In this document: piece after piece, positions 35,575 to 43,586 of the stretch
Layout of the letters: each line of letters opens with the position of its first letter
Numbering within the stretch: the first letter of the stretch is position 1
Assembly (NCBI RefSeq): GCF_003254545.1
Contig: NZ_QJRH01000065.1
Coordinates: 124,001-188,000, forward strand
DNA from: Flavobacterium tistrianum
GTDB lineage: Bacteria; Bacteroidota; Bacteroidia; Flavobacteriales; Flavobacteriaceae
Direction: 5' to 3'
Length of the DNA stretch: 64,000 nucleotides
Translations under genes and position numbers: made by a program
Notes under the pieces: model-generated
What the model was told of the DNA's origin: nothing
Seen by the model: the letters and a program-made list of their open reading frames with translations, nothing else
Databases searched by the model: none

Positions 35575-36906
35575 ATGAGGCTAGTAGTACTTGGAGGAGG
35601 AGAAAGCGGAGTAGGAACCGCGATCCTCGGTAAGAAACAAGGATATGATGTTTTTGTATCCGATTTTGGAAAAATAAAAGAGAGTTACAAAGAAGTTCTT
35701 ATCATTAATAAAATTGCTTGGGAAGAAGAGCAGCATACAGAAGATTTAATTCTCAATGCAGATGTGGTGATGAAGAGCCCAGGGATTCCAGATAAATCTC
35801 CGATAGTAAAAAAGCTCATTGCGGCAGGAGTAAAAGTGATTTCGGAAATTGAATTTGCATTTCCTTACACAGAAGCAATGACAATCGGAATTACAGGAAG
35901 TAATGGTAAAACGACCACCACAATGCTCACACATCACTTGCTAAAATATGCAGGATTGAATGTAGGATTGGGAGGGAATATCGGAAAAAGCTTCGCCTGG
36001 CAGGTTGCAGAAAATAAATTTGATGCCTACGTTCTTGAATTAAGCAGTTTTCAGTTAGACGGGATAATAAATTATAGGCCCGATATTGCGATAATAACCA
36101 ATATAAGTCCGGACCATTTAGATCGATATGAATATAAATATGAAAATTATATCAATTCGAAGTTCCGAATAACGATGAACCAGACTGAAAATGATTATCT
36201 CATTTACGATGCAGATGACGAAGCAAGTACAGAATGGTTAAAGAAGAACAAAACAAAAGCAAAACTAATTCCTTTTTCATTGACGAAAAAATTTGATGAA
36301 GGGGCTTCTATAAATAACAACAAAATGGAAATAAAGATCAACCAAGAAGAGTTTACAATGGATACAGAACACATTGCGTTAGAAGGAAAACATAATATGA
36401 AAAACGCCATGGCAGCAAGCTCTGTAGCTAAATTGATGCAAATTAGAAATGCAACAATTCGTGAAAGTCTATCTAATTTCCAAGGTGTTGAGCACCGTTT
36501 AGAAAAAGTATTAAAAATACAGAACGTTCAATATATCAACGATTCAAAAGCAACAAACGTAAACGCTACTTTCTTTGCTTTAGATAGTATGAATGCACCA
36601 ACAGTATGGATTGTTGGAGGTGTTGATAAAGGAAACGATTACAACGAATTAATGTCGTTAGTACGCGAGAAAGTAAAAGCCATTATTTGTCTTGGAATCG
36701 ATAACCGTAAAATTATCGATGCTTTTGGAAACGTTGTTGATATCATGGTTGAAGTAAACAATATGAATGATGCAGTAAAAACTGCTCAAAGATTAACAGA
36801 AAAAGGCGATGTCGTTTTATTGTCTCCAGCCTGCGCGAGTTTCGATTTATTCGAAAACTACGAAGACCGTGGAAAACAATTTAAACAAGCAGTACACAAT
36901 TTATAA
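35575..36906 (+). CDS. murD: UDP-N-acetylmuramoylalanine--D-glutamate ligase MurD
   Basis: The 443-residue Mur ligase has ITGSNGKTTTTML, the LSSFQLDGI segment and the C-terminal SPACASFDLFENYEDRGKQF, typical of MurD. It adds D-Glu to UDP-MurNAc-L-Ala. The ATG follows directly after the mraY stop. The last base of the stop codon is the first base of a 31-base inverted-repeat arm that encloses the next gene. Confidence 0.95.
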   Translation: MRLVVLGGGESGVGTAILGKKQGYDVFVSDFGKIKESYKEVLIINKIAWEEEQHTEDLILNADVVMKSPGIPDKSPIVKKLIAAGVKVISEIEFAFPYTEAMTIGITGSNGKTTTTMLTHHLLKYAGLNVGLGGNIGKSFAWQVAENKFDAYVLELSSFQLDGIINYRPDIAIITNISPDHLDRYEYKYENYINSKFRITMNQTENDYLIYDADDEASTEWLKKNKTKAKLIPFSLTKKFDEGASINNNKMEIKINQEEFTMDTEHIALEGKHNMKNAMAASSVAKLMQIRNATIRESLSNFQGVEHRLEKVLKIQNVQYINDSKATNVNATFFALDSMNAPTVWIVGGVDKGNDYNELMSLVREKVKAIICLGIDNRKIIDAFGNVVDIMVEVNNMNDAVKTAQRLTEKGDVVLLSPACASFDLFENYEDRGKQFKQAVHNL

Positions 36907-36936
36907 TTTTAGATTTTAGAGTTCAGATTTTAGATT
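36906..36936. repeat. Left arm of the palindromic element enclosing the four-helix-bundle gene
   Basis: The arm starts ATTTTAGATTTTAGAG and ends AGATTTTAGATT. It matches the reverse complement of 37355-37385 at 27 of 31 positions. The same arm, followed by the same TTCCAATC, occurs at 46232-46262 in an element without a gene. Confidence 0.8.
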
Positions 36937-36973
36937 GATTCCAATCTTTCAGCTCAAATAAGTTCTTTTGAAT

Positions 36974-37333
36974 ATGACGACGAATGAAATGAAGATGAGA
37001 ACAAAGAAGTTTTCTTTGATGATAATTGATTTAGCAGAAAAGCTTCCAAATTCCAATGTGGTAAGATCTATTGCGAGTCAAATTGTAAGGAGTGGAACAT
37101 CAGTCGGAGCGAATTATCGAGCAGTATGTAGAGCTCGAAGTGATAAAGAATTTGTGGCCAAAATGAATATAGTTTTAGAAGAAGCTGATGAAACTTTATT
37201 TTGGATTGAAATTATAAAAGAGAAAATGTGGATTGCGAAAGAAGAATTAGAAATGGCACTTAAAGAAGCCAATGAATTAACGGCAATTTTTGTAAGCAGT
37301 CTAAAAACAGTAAACAGTAGAATTAATAAATAA
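36974..37333 (+). CDS. Four-helix-bundle protein (23S rRNA intervening-sequence family) inside the dcw operon
   Basis: The 119-residue protein has the family pattern MRTKKFSLMIIDLAEKLPNSNVVRSIASQIVRSGTSVGANYRAVCRARSDKEFVAKMNIVLEEADETLFWIEI, as in TIGR02436 proteins, some of which are encoded in intervening sequences of 23S rRNA genes; relatives include the bAvd proteins of diversity-generating retroelements. It is not part of the normal dcw gene set. It lies between murD and ftsW in the loop of a 31-bp inverted repeat. The family is basic and may bind RNA, but no enzymatic activity is known to me. Start at ATG 36974 preferred over TTG 36968. Confidence 0.85.
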   Translation: MTTNEMKMRTKKFSLMIIDLAEKLPNSNVVRSIASQIVRSGTSVGANYRAVCRARSDKEFVAKMNIVLEEADETLFWIEIIKEKMWIAKEELEMALKEANELTAIFVSSLKTVNSRINK

Positions 37334-37354
37334 AAAATCGAAGATTTTAAGAAT

Positions 37355-37385
37355 AATCTAAAATCTAAAATCAGAAATCTAAAAT
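37355..37385. repeat. Right arm of the palindromic element, ending in the ftsW start codon
   Basis: The arm starts AATCTAAAATCTAAAATC and ends AGAAATCTAAAAT, whose last AT are the first two bases of the ftsW ATG at 37384. If the arms pair in the mRNA, the ftsW translation start would lie in the stem. Confidence 0.8.
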
Positions 37386-38703
37386 GAAGGAACTCGTAAA
37401 CAAATTAAAAGGAGATAGAGTAATATGGTCATTCGTGGCCTTATTGGCGTTGTTTTCGTTTATGCCTGTTTTTAGTGCGAGTAGTAATTTGGCTTATATC
37501 GGTCATGGAACAGGAAATACATTGGGGTATTTGGTAAAACATCTAGCTCACGTTTGTATCGGTTTCTTGATTATTTACTGGGTTCATAAAGTACCGTATC
37601 ATTATTTTAGAGCAATTTCAAAAATTGCGCTTCCGGTGGTTTGGCTTTTATTATTGTATACTTTATTGAAAGGAACTGTGATCGCAGGAGCAAATGCAAG
37701 CCGTTGGATTCAGGTGCCGTTCATTGGAATTACGTTTCAGACTTCGACTTTAGCGGCAAGCGTATTGTTTATTTACGTTGCACGTTATTTATCGAAAACC
37801 AAAGAAGAAAATGAGCCGTTTCAAACCTCGTTTATTCAGCTTTGGATTCCGGTATTTATCACTTTGGCATTAATATTACCAGCCAACTTTTCAACCACAG
37901 CGTTGATATTTTCAATGGTAATGATGCTTACGTTCATTGGTAAATATCCATTAAAGTATATTGCTTTTATCATCGGATCGGGAATTGCAATGTTGGCTTT
38001 TTTCCTTTTGGTGGCAAAAGCATTTCCAGATTCAAGATTCTTCAGCAGGGTTTCAACATGGGAAAGTCGTATTATGAACTTTACAACAGACAAGCCAGAT
38101 GAAGATGATTATCAGATTGAAAAAGCAAAAATTGCAATTGCATCGGGAAGATTAGGCGGATTAGGGCCAGGAAAAAGTGTTCAAAAGAATTTCCTGCCAC
38201 AATCATCTTCAGATTTTATTTATGCAATTGTAGTAGAAGAATATGGTTTAGTTGGTGGTGTTGCAATATTGGTTTTGTACTTGTTATTGTTGTTCCGATT
38301 TGTGATCGCATCGCATAAAGCGAATACGTTGTTTGGAAAACTAGTCGTCGTCGGGCTCGGATTTCCGATGATATTTCAGGCGATGATTAATATGGCGGTT
38401 GCAGTAGAATTATTGCCGGTAACAGGACAAACGCTTCCGCTGATAAGTTCTGGAGGTAGTTCTATCTGGATGACATGTTTCTCTCTCGGAATCATTATTA
38501 GTGTAACCAAAAAAGAAGAAGAAATCGCCGAAGAGCAAGGAGAAAAAGCAAGAAGAAAAGAAGCGCTTCAAAGATTAATAGACAAAGAATTGGCAGAAGA
38601 CGATTTGCCAGTTAATGAAAAAGAAGAGATTTACGAAGAAGAAGCTTTGTATTCCATCGAAGATAATTCAAGAAATCCGATGAATGCGGTTTTAAACAAA
38701 TAA
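37384..38703 (+). CDS. ftsW: Septal peptidoglycan polymerase FtsW
   Basis: The 439-residue SEDS-family membrane protein has about ten helices and the conserved ASGRLGGLGPGKSVQKNFLPQSSSDFIYAIVVEEYG and ISSGGSSIWMT segments. It polymerises lipid II into glycan at the septum with the FtsI protein. A charged C-terminal tail of some 65 residues (EEEIAEEQGEKARRKEALQRL) extends into the cytoplasm. The start codon lies at the end of the right arm of the palindromic element. Confidence 0.95.
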   Translation: MKELVNKLKGDRVIWSFVALLALFSFMPVFSASSNLAYIGHGTGNTLGYLVKHLAHVCIGFLIIYWVHKVPYHYFRAISKIALPVVWLLLLYTLLKGTVIAGANASRWIQVPFIGITFQTSTLAASVLFIYVARYLSKTKEENEPFQTSFIQLWIPVFITLALILPANFSTTALIFSMVMMLTFIGKYPLKYIAFIIGSGIAMLAFFLLVAKAFPDSRFFSRVSTWESRIMNFTTDKPDEDDYQIEKAKIAIASGRLGGLGPGKSVQKNFLPQSSSDFIYAIVVEEYGLVGGVAILVLYLLLLFRFVIASHKANTLFGKLVVVGLGFPMIFQAMINMAVAVELLPVTGQTLPLISSGGSSIWMTCFSLGIIISVTKKEEEIAEEQGEKARRKEALQRLIDKELAEDDLPVNEKEEIYEEEALYSIEDNSRNPMNAVLNK

Positions 38704-38748
38704 GATTAGAATATAAAAATTTTTTAAAAAGTTGTAATTTTTAGAAAG

Positions 38749-39837
38749 ATGACAAAGTATAAATTCATACTTAGCGGAGGAGGAACAGGAGGGCATATCT
38801 ATCCTGCAATTGCGATTGCAAATGAATTAAAATTACAATTTCCTGATGCAGAATTTCTTTTTGTAGGCGCCAAAGATAAAATGGAAATGCAGAAAGTGCC
38901 TCAGGCTGGTTACGAAATAAAAGGTCTTTGGATTGCTGGTTTACAGCGAAAATTGACTTTACAGAACTTGATGTTTCCGCTTAAATTGGCAAGCAGTTTA
39001 TTAGAATCAAAAAGAATAATTAAAAAGTTCAAGCCAAATGTAGTAATTGGAACTGGAGGTTTTGCCAGCGGACCTTTATTGCAAGCGGCAGGAGCGGCAG
39101 GAATTCCAACTGTGGTTCAGGAGCAGAATTCTTACCCTGGAATAACAAATAAATTGTTGAGCAAAAAAGCGAATGCGATTTGTGTAGCCTATCAGAATTT
39201 AGAACGTTTTTTTCCAAAAGAGAAAATTGTATTAACTGGTAATCCGGTTCGTCAGGATTTAATTGATATTGAAAGCAAGCGTGATGAAGCAATTGCTTTT
39301 TATGGTTTAGATCCGAATAAAAAAACATTATTGGTTTTAGGAGGAAGTCTAGGGGCAAGAAGAATCAATCAGTTAATTGAAAAAGAATTGCAAAATTTTC
39401 TTTCGCAAGATGTACAGGTGATCTGGCAATGTGGGAAATTATATTTTGAAGACTATAAAAAATACAATCAGCCAAATGTAAAAGTGGTTGATTTTATTGA
39501 AAGAATGGATTTTGTTTACGCAGCCTCAGATGTCATAATTTCACGTGCAGGTGCTTCGTCGGTGTCAGAATTATGTATTGTTGGAAAACCGGTAATTTTT
39601 ATTCCATCTCCTAATGTAGCTGAGGATCACCAAACTAAAAATGCGCAAGCAATTGTAGATGAAAAAGGTGCGATTTTGTTGAAAGAATCTGAGCTTGACA
39701 GTCAGTTTAGCATTGTTTTTGAAGCGCTGCTGAAAGATTCAGGAAAGCAGAAACAATTAAGTGATAACATTAAGAAATTGGCAAAACCAAAGGCTACACA
39801 AGATATTGTAGCAGAAATTGTGAAGTTGATTAAATAA
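38749..39837 (+). CDS. murG: Lipid II synthase MurG
   Basis: The 362-residue GT28 glycosyltransferase has the [15 protein letters not shown] loop at residues 9-24, [24 protein letters not shown] and the C-terminal donor-site segment [13 protein letters not shown]. It adds GlcNAc to lipid I on the inner face of the membrane. It is followed one base after its stop by a small membrane protein gene. Confidence 0.95.
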   Translation: MTKYKFILSGGGTGGHIYPAIAIANELKLQFPDAEFLFVGAKDKMEMQKVPQAGYEIKGLWIAGLQRKLTLQNLMFPLKLASSLLESKRIIKKFKPNVVIGTGGFASGPLLQAAGAAGIPTVVQEQNSYPGITNKLLSKKANAICVAYQNLERFFPKEKIVLTGNPVRQDLIDIESKRDEAIAFYGLDPNKKTLLVLGGSLGARRINQLIEKELQNFLSQDVQVIWQCGKLYFEDYKKYNQPNVKVVDFIERMDFVYAASDVIISRAGASSVSELCIVGKPVIFIPSPNVAEDHQTKNAQAIVDEKGAILLKESELDSQFSIVFEALLKDSGKQKQLSDNIKKLAKPKATQDIVAEIVKLIK

Positions 39838-39838
39838 T

Positions 39839-40030
39839 ATGAAGTATGTTTTAATTATTTTTTTTCTGTTCGTTATTTTAATAGTTGTAGCTTATTACTA
39901 CGATTATAAAAAGAATAAAAAGTATTTCAAAAAATCGATAAAAGATATTTTATTGTTAATGATGATTATAGTTGGAGTTTGCATCATTTCAGAGTTAGGA
40001 GATAAAGTATTAGAATATTTTTATAAATAA
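39839..40030 (+). CDS. Small two-helix membrane protein between murG and murC
   Basis: The 63-residue product has two hydrophobic segments (about 3-19, YVLIIFFLFVILIVVAY, and 37-52, DILLLMMIIVGVCIIS) joined by a strongly basic loop (YKKNKKYFKKSIK). It starts one base after murG and ends five bases before murC, so it is surely co-expressed. It matches no standard dcw gene I know. A role in the lipid II or divisome complex is only a guess from position. Confidence 0.7.
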   Translation: MKYVLIIFFLFVILIVVAYYYDYKKNKKYFKKSIKDILLLMMIIVGVCIISELGDKVLEYFYK

Positions 40031-40035
40031 AGAAA

Positions 40036-41385
40036 ATGAATTTAAATCAAATACAAAACGTTTATTTTATTGGTATCGGAGGTATCGGAATGAGTGCTCT
40101 GGCTCGTTATTTCAAGTTTATTGGAAAACAAGTTTCAGGTTACGATAAAACGCCTTCTATGCTAACTAATGAATTGATTGAAAGTGGTATTGATATTCAT
40201 TTTGAAGATAATATTAATTTAATTCCAGGTGATTATTACGTTGAAAATACGCTTGTAATCTATACGCCAGCGGTTCCAAAAACACATTCTGAGTGGAATT
40301 ATTTTATTGAAAGAAATTTTGAGGTTAAAAAACGTGCCGAAGTTCTCGGAATTATAAGTAGAGATACTTTCTGTTTTGCAGTTGCTGGAACACACGGAAA
40401 AACAACAACGTCAAGTATTTTGGGACATATTTTGTTTCAAAGCGGTGCTGATGTAACAGCTTTCATTGGAGGAATTGTTGAAAATTACAATTCGAATTTA
40501 ATCGGAAGCGGTAAAACGGTAACAGTTGTCGAAGCAGATGAATTTGACAGATCGTTTTTGCATTTGCGTCCAGATATTGCTTGTGTGACTTCTATGGATG
40601 CGGATCATTTGGATATCTATGGAACTAGCGATGCAATTCAAGCTTCTTTTAGAGAATTTGCTGCCAAAGTAGAAGATAAAAATCATCTTTTTATAACCAA
40701 GGAATTGCCTTTAGATGGTGTTCAATGTGCTATAAATGAAGATGCTGTATATAAGGCTTATAATGTTCGAATAGAAGATGGAGCTTATGTTTTTGATGTG
40801 CAGACGCCATCAGAAATTATGAAAGATTTACGTTTCGGATTGCCTGGAAAACACAATTTAATGAATGGATTGATGGCTATTGCGATGGCTAAAACTTTCG
40901 GCACCCCGACCGATTCCATTGCAAAAGCCATTGCTTCATTCAACGGAATCAGAAGACGTTTTTCGTATCAGATTAAGAGCGAAAATTTAGTATATATTGA
41001 TGATTATGCACATCATCCAACAGAAATAAATGCTGTTCATCAAGCAGTTAGAGAGCTTTATCCAGGAAAGAAAGTTTTAGCAATTTTCCAGCCTCATTTG
41101 TTTAGCAGAACAAGAGATTTTGTTGACGGATTTGCCGAAAGCTTATCGCAGTTTGATGAAGTGTTTTTGATGGATATTTACCCTGCTAGAGAGCTTCCAA
41201 TGGAAGGAGTTACTTCTGAGTGGCTTTTGGGTAAAATGACAAATACGAACAAAAAAATTGTTGCAAAAGAAGATTTATTGGGTGAAATTAAAGCCAGCGA
41301 TGCACCTATTATTGTAACAATTGGAGCTGGTGATCTGGGAGAAATGGTTCCGTCAATTAAAAAGGTTTTAAATGAAAATATTTAA
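40036..41385 (+). CDS. murC: UDP-N-acetylmuramate--L-alanine ligase MurC
   Basis: The 449-residue Mur ligase has FIGIGGIGMSALARYF at the N-terminus, the ATP loop GTHGKTTT, EADEFDRSFL and YAHHPTEI with the conserved histidines. It adds L-Ala to UDP-MurNAc, the first step in stem-peptide assembly. Its 3' end overlaps ftsQ by 14 bases. Confidence 0.95.
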   Translation: MNLNQIQNVYFIGIGGIGMSALARYFKFIGKQVSGYDKTPSMLTNELIESGIDIHFEDNINLIPGDYYVENTLVIYTPAVPKTHSEWNYFIERNFEVKKRAEVLGIISRDTFCFAVAGTHGKTTTSSILGHILFQSGADVTAFIGGIVENYNSNLIGSGKTVTVVEADEFDRSFLHLRPDIACVTSMDADHLDIYGTSDAIQASFREFAAKVEDKNHLFITKELPLDGVQCAINEDAVYKAYNVRIEDGAYVFDVQTPSEIMKDLRFGLPGKHNLMNGLMAIAMAKTFGTPTDSIAKAIASFNGIRRRFSYQIKSENLVYIDDYAHHPTEINAVHQAVRELYPGKKVLAIFQPHLFSRTRDFVDGFAESLSQFDEVFLMDIYPARELPMEGVTSEWLLGKMTNTNKKIVAKEDLLGEIKASDAPIIVTIGAGDLGEMVPSIKKVLNENI

Positions 41386-42094
41386 TTGGATAAATATCAG
41401 ATTAGTACTTATTTTCGGACTGGTTTTGTTTCTATATTCTTTCGCTCAACATCGAAATGGCGATCGAAAATTGAAAAAATCGATGGTTGTTTTTGTAGGA
41501 GAAAATACGCTTTTTGTGAAGCCAGAAACGGTTAATAAATTGTTGATAGAAAATAAAAGAGACGCTTCCAGTATTAGAAAAGATGAAGTAGATTTGAATA
41601 AGATAGAGAAAACCCTCGATACGCAAGACATGATTGAGAAGTCAAATGTTTTTGTAAGTATCGATGGAGTTCTAAAAGCAGTAGTAAAACAGAAGACGCC
41701 CATAGCAAGAGTTTATGATGGCGGCGTTTCTTTTTATATTGACTATGAGGGTAATAAAATGCCCTTGTCGGACAATTTCACTGCAAGAGTTCCTCTTGTT
41801 TCAGGGGCAATAAATGAAAAAAATAACGAAGATTTAGCAGCTTTATTTCGCACAATTTATGACGATGCGTTTTTGAAAAAAAACATCATTGCTATAGAGA
41901 TTATGCCGAATGGAAGCTTAAAAATGTTTAATCGTAACTATGATTACTTCATAGATTTTGGAAGAACGATGAATGTTGATAAGAAATTTAGAAACTATAA
42001 AGCCTTCTTTCAAAAAGCGGTTTTAGATAGTTCGTTATACAAATACAAAAAAATTGACCTTAGGTTTACGGAACAAGTAGTTTGCACTAAATAA
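41372..42094 (+). CDS. ftsQ: Cell division protein FtsQ
   Basis: The 240-residue bitopic protein has one membrane helix at about 7-24 (IRLVLIFGLVLFLYSFAQ) and a periplasmic POTRA-like plus beta domain (TLFVKPETVNKLLIENKRD ... VFVSIDGVLKAVVKQKTPIARVYD). Position between murC and ftsA and the topology identify FtsQ, which links FtsL/FtsB to the divisome. Overlap with murC suggests translational coupling. Confidence 0.9.
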   Translation: MKIFNWINIRLVLIFGLVLFLYSFAQHRNGDRKLKKSMVVFVGENTLFVKPETVNKLLIENKRDASSIRKDEVDLNKIEKTLDTQDMIEKSNVFVSIDGVLKAVVKQKTPIARVYDGGVSFYIDYEGNKMPLSDNFTARVPLVSGAINEKNNEDLAALFRTIYDDAFLKKNIIAIEIMPNGSLKMFNRNYDYFIDFGRTMNVDKKFRNYKAFFQKAVLDSSLYKYKKIDLRFTEQVVCTK

Positions 42095-42100
42095 TAGAAA

Positions 42101-43507
42101 ATGGAAAAAGATAACATTGCAGTAGGTCTAGATATTGGAACAACCAAAATCGTTGCCATGATTGGCAAAAAAAATGAATATGGTAAGTTGGAGATTTTGG
42201 GCATTGGTAAATCCAAAAGTTTGGGTGTTGCCAGAGGAGTAGTAAACAACATTACGCAGACGATACAATCGATACAGCAAGCGATTCTCGAAGCAGAAAA
42301 TAATTCAGGATACAAAATCAAAGATGTGGTTGTGGGTATTGCCGGACAGCACATCAGAAGTATTCAACATACTGATTACATCAGCAGAAATAATCCTGAA
42401 GAAGTAATTGGCGAAAAAGATATTCAGCTCCTAATTGATCAGGTGAATAAACTGGCGATGTTACCGGGAGAAGAAATAATTCACGTTTTACCGCAAGAAT
42501 TTAAAATCGATGGGCAATCTGAAATTAAAGAGCCAATCGGAATGTATGGCGGAAGATTAGAATCTAGTTTTCACGTTGTAGTTGGTCAGGCCTCTTCAAT
42601 CAGAAATGTTGGAAGATGTATTCAGAGTTCAGGAATTGAATTGTCTGGTTTAACATTAGAACCATTGGCTTCGGCTGATGCTGTTTTAAGTCAGGAAGAA
42701 AAAGAAGCTGGTGTTGCGCTTATCGATATCGGGGGCGGAACAACAGATTTAGCTATTTTCAAAGACGGTATCATTCGTCATACAGCAGTAATTCCTTTTG
42801 GAGGAAACGTAATTACAGATGATATCAAAGAAGGATGTTCGATTATCGAAAAACAAGCTGAGCTTCTAAAAATAAAATTCGGATCTGCTTGGCCAGGGGA
42901 AAATAAAGATAACGAGATTGTTTCTATTCCAGGTTTAAGAGGAAGAGAGCCGAAAGAGATTTCGCTTAAAAACTTATCTAAAATTATCCATGCAAGAGTT
43001 GTGGAAATAGTAGAACAGGTTTTTGCAGAAATTAAAGCTTATGGACACGAAGATCCTCGTAAAAAATTAATCGCTGGAATTGTTTTAACTGGTGGTGGTG
43101 CACAATTAAAACACATTAAACAGCTGGTAGAATACATTACAGGAATGGATACTAGAATTGGTTATCCTAACGAGCATTTGGCAGGAAACTCTAGTGAAGA
43201 AATCTCTAGCCCGCTATTTGCAACTGCAGTAGGATTAGTAATGAACAGTATCGAAAACAGTTCGCAAAGTGCTGTTAGATTGGAAATGGTTCAAGAACAG
43301 CCAAAAGTTGTTTACAGAACTGCTCCACCAGTGCAGCGATACGAAGTTGAAGAAAACTACGTTGAGAAAGTAGAAACCATTGAAGAGCCTAGAGAAACCG
43401 TAAGTCAAAGGGCGCCTAAAAATGAATCTACCGAAACAAAAATAAGAAGATCATTTTTTGATCGATATGTCGACAAAATCAAAGAATTTTTAGACAACGC
43501 AGAATAA
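42101..43507 (+). CDS. ftsA: Cell division protein FtsA
   Basis: The 468-residue actin-like ATPase has VGLDIGTTKIVAMIG, the SHS2 insertion region and ALIDIGGGTTDLAIF, with the later ILTGGGAQLKHIKQLV. The C-terminal segment RRSFFDRYVDKIKEFLDN is the amphipathic membrane-targeting helix, joined by a charged linker. It anchors FtsZ to the membrane. Confidence 0.95.
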   Translation: MEKDNIAVGLDIGTTKIVAMIGKKNEYGKLEILGIGKSKSLGVARGVVNNITQTIQSIQQAILEAENNSGYKIKDVVVGIAGQHIRSIQHTDYISRNNPEEVIGEKDIQLLIDQVNKLAMLPGEEIIHVLPQEFKIDGQSEIKEPIGMYGGRLESSFHVVVGQASSIRNVGRCIQSSGIELSGLTLEPLASADAVLSQEEKEAGVALIDIGGGTTDLAIFKDGIIRHTAVIPFGGNVITDDIKEGCSIIEKQAELLKIKFGSAWPGENKDNEIVSIPGLRGREPKEISLKNLSKIIHARVVEIVEQVFAEIKAYGHEDPRKKLIAGIVLTGGGAQLKHIKQLVEYITGMDTRIGYPNEHLAGNSSEEISSPLFATAVGLVMNSIENSSQSAVRLEMVQEQPKVVYRTAPPVQRYEVEENYVEKVETIEEPRETVSQRAPKNESTETKIRRSFFDRYVDKIKEFLDNAE

Positions 43508-43586
43508 TAAAAAGAGAAGGATTATTTCTTGCCCCAAGTCAAGAAGTAAAAAATGTACTTAATAAGAATTTCAAAAAACCAAAAAG

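Noticed and set aside
36968..37333. Diversity-generating retroelement because of the Avd-like four-helix-bundle protein
   Set aside because: No reverse transcriptase, template repeat or variable repeat is found near it; only the small protein gene and inverted repeats are present.
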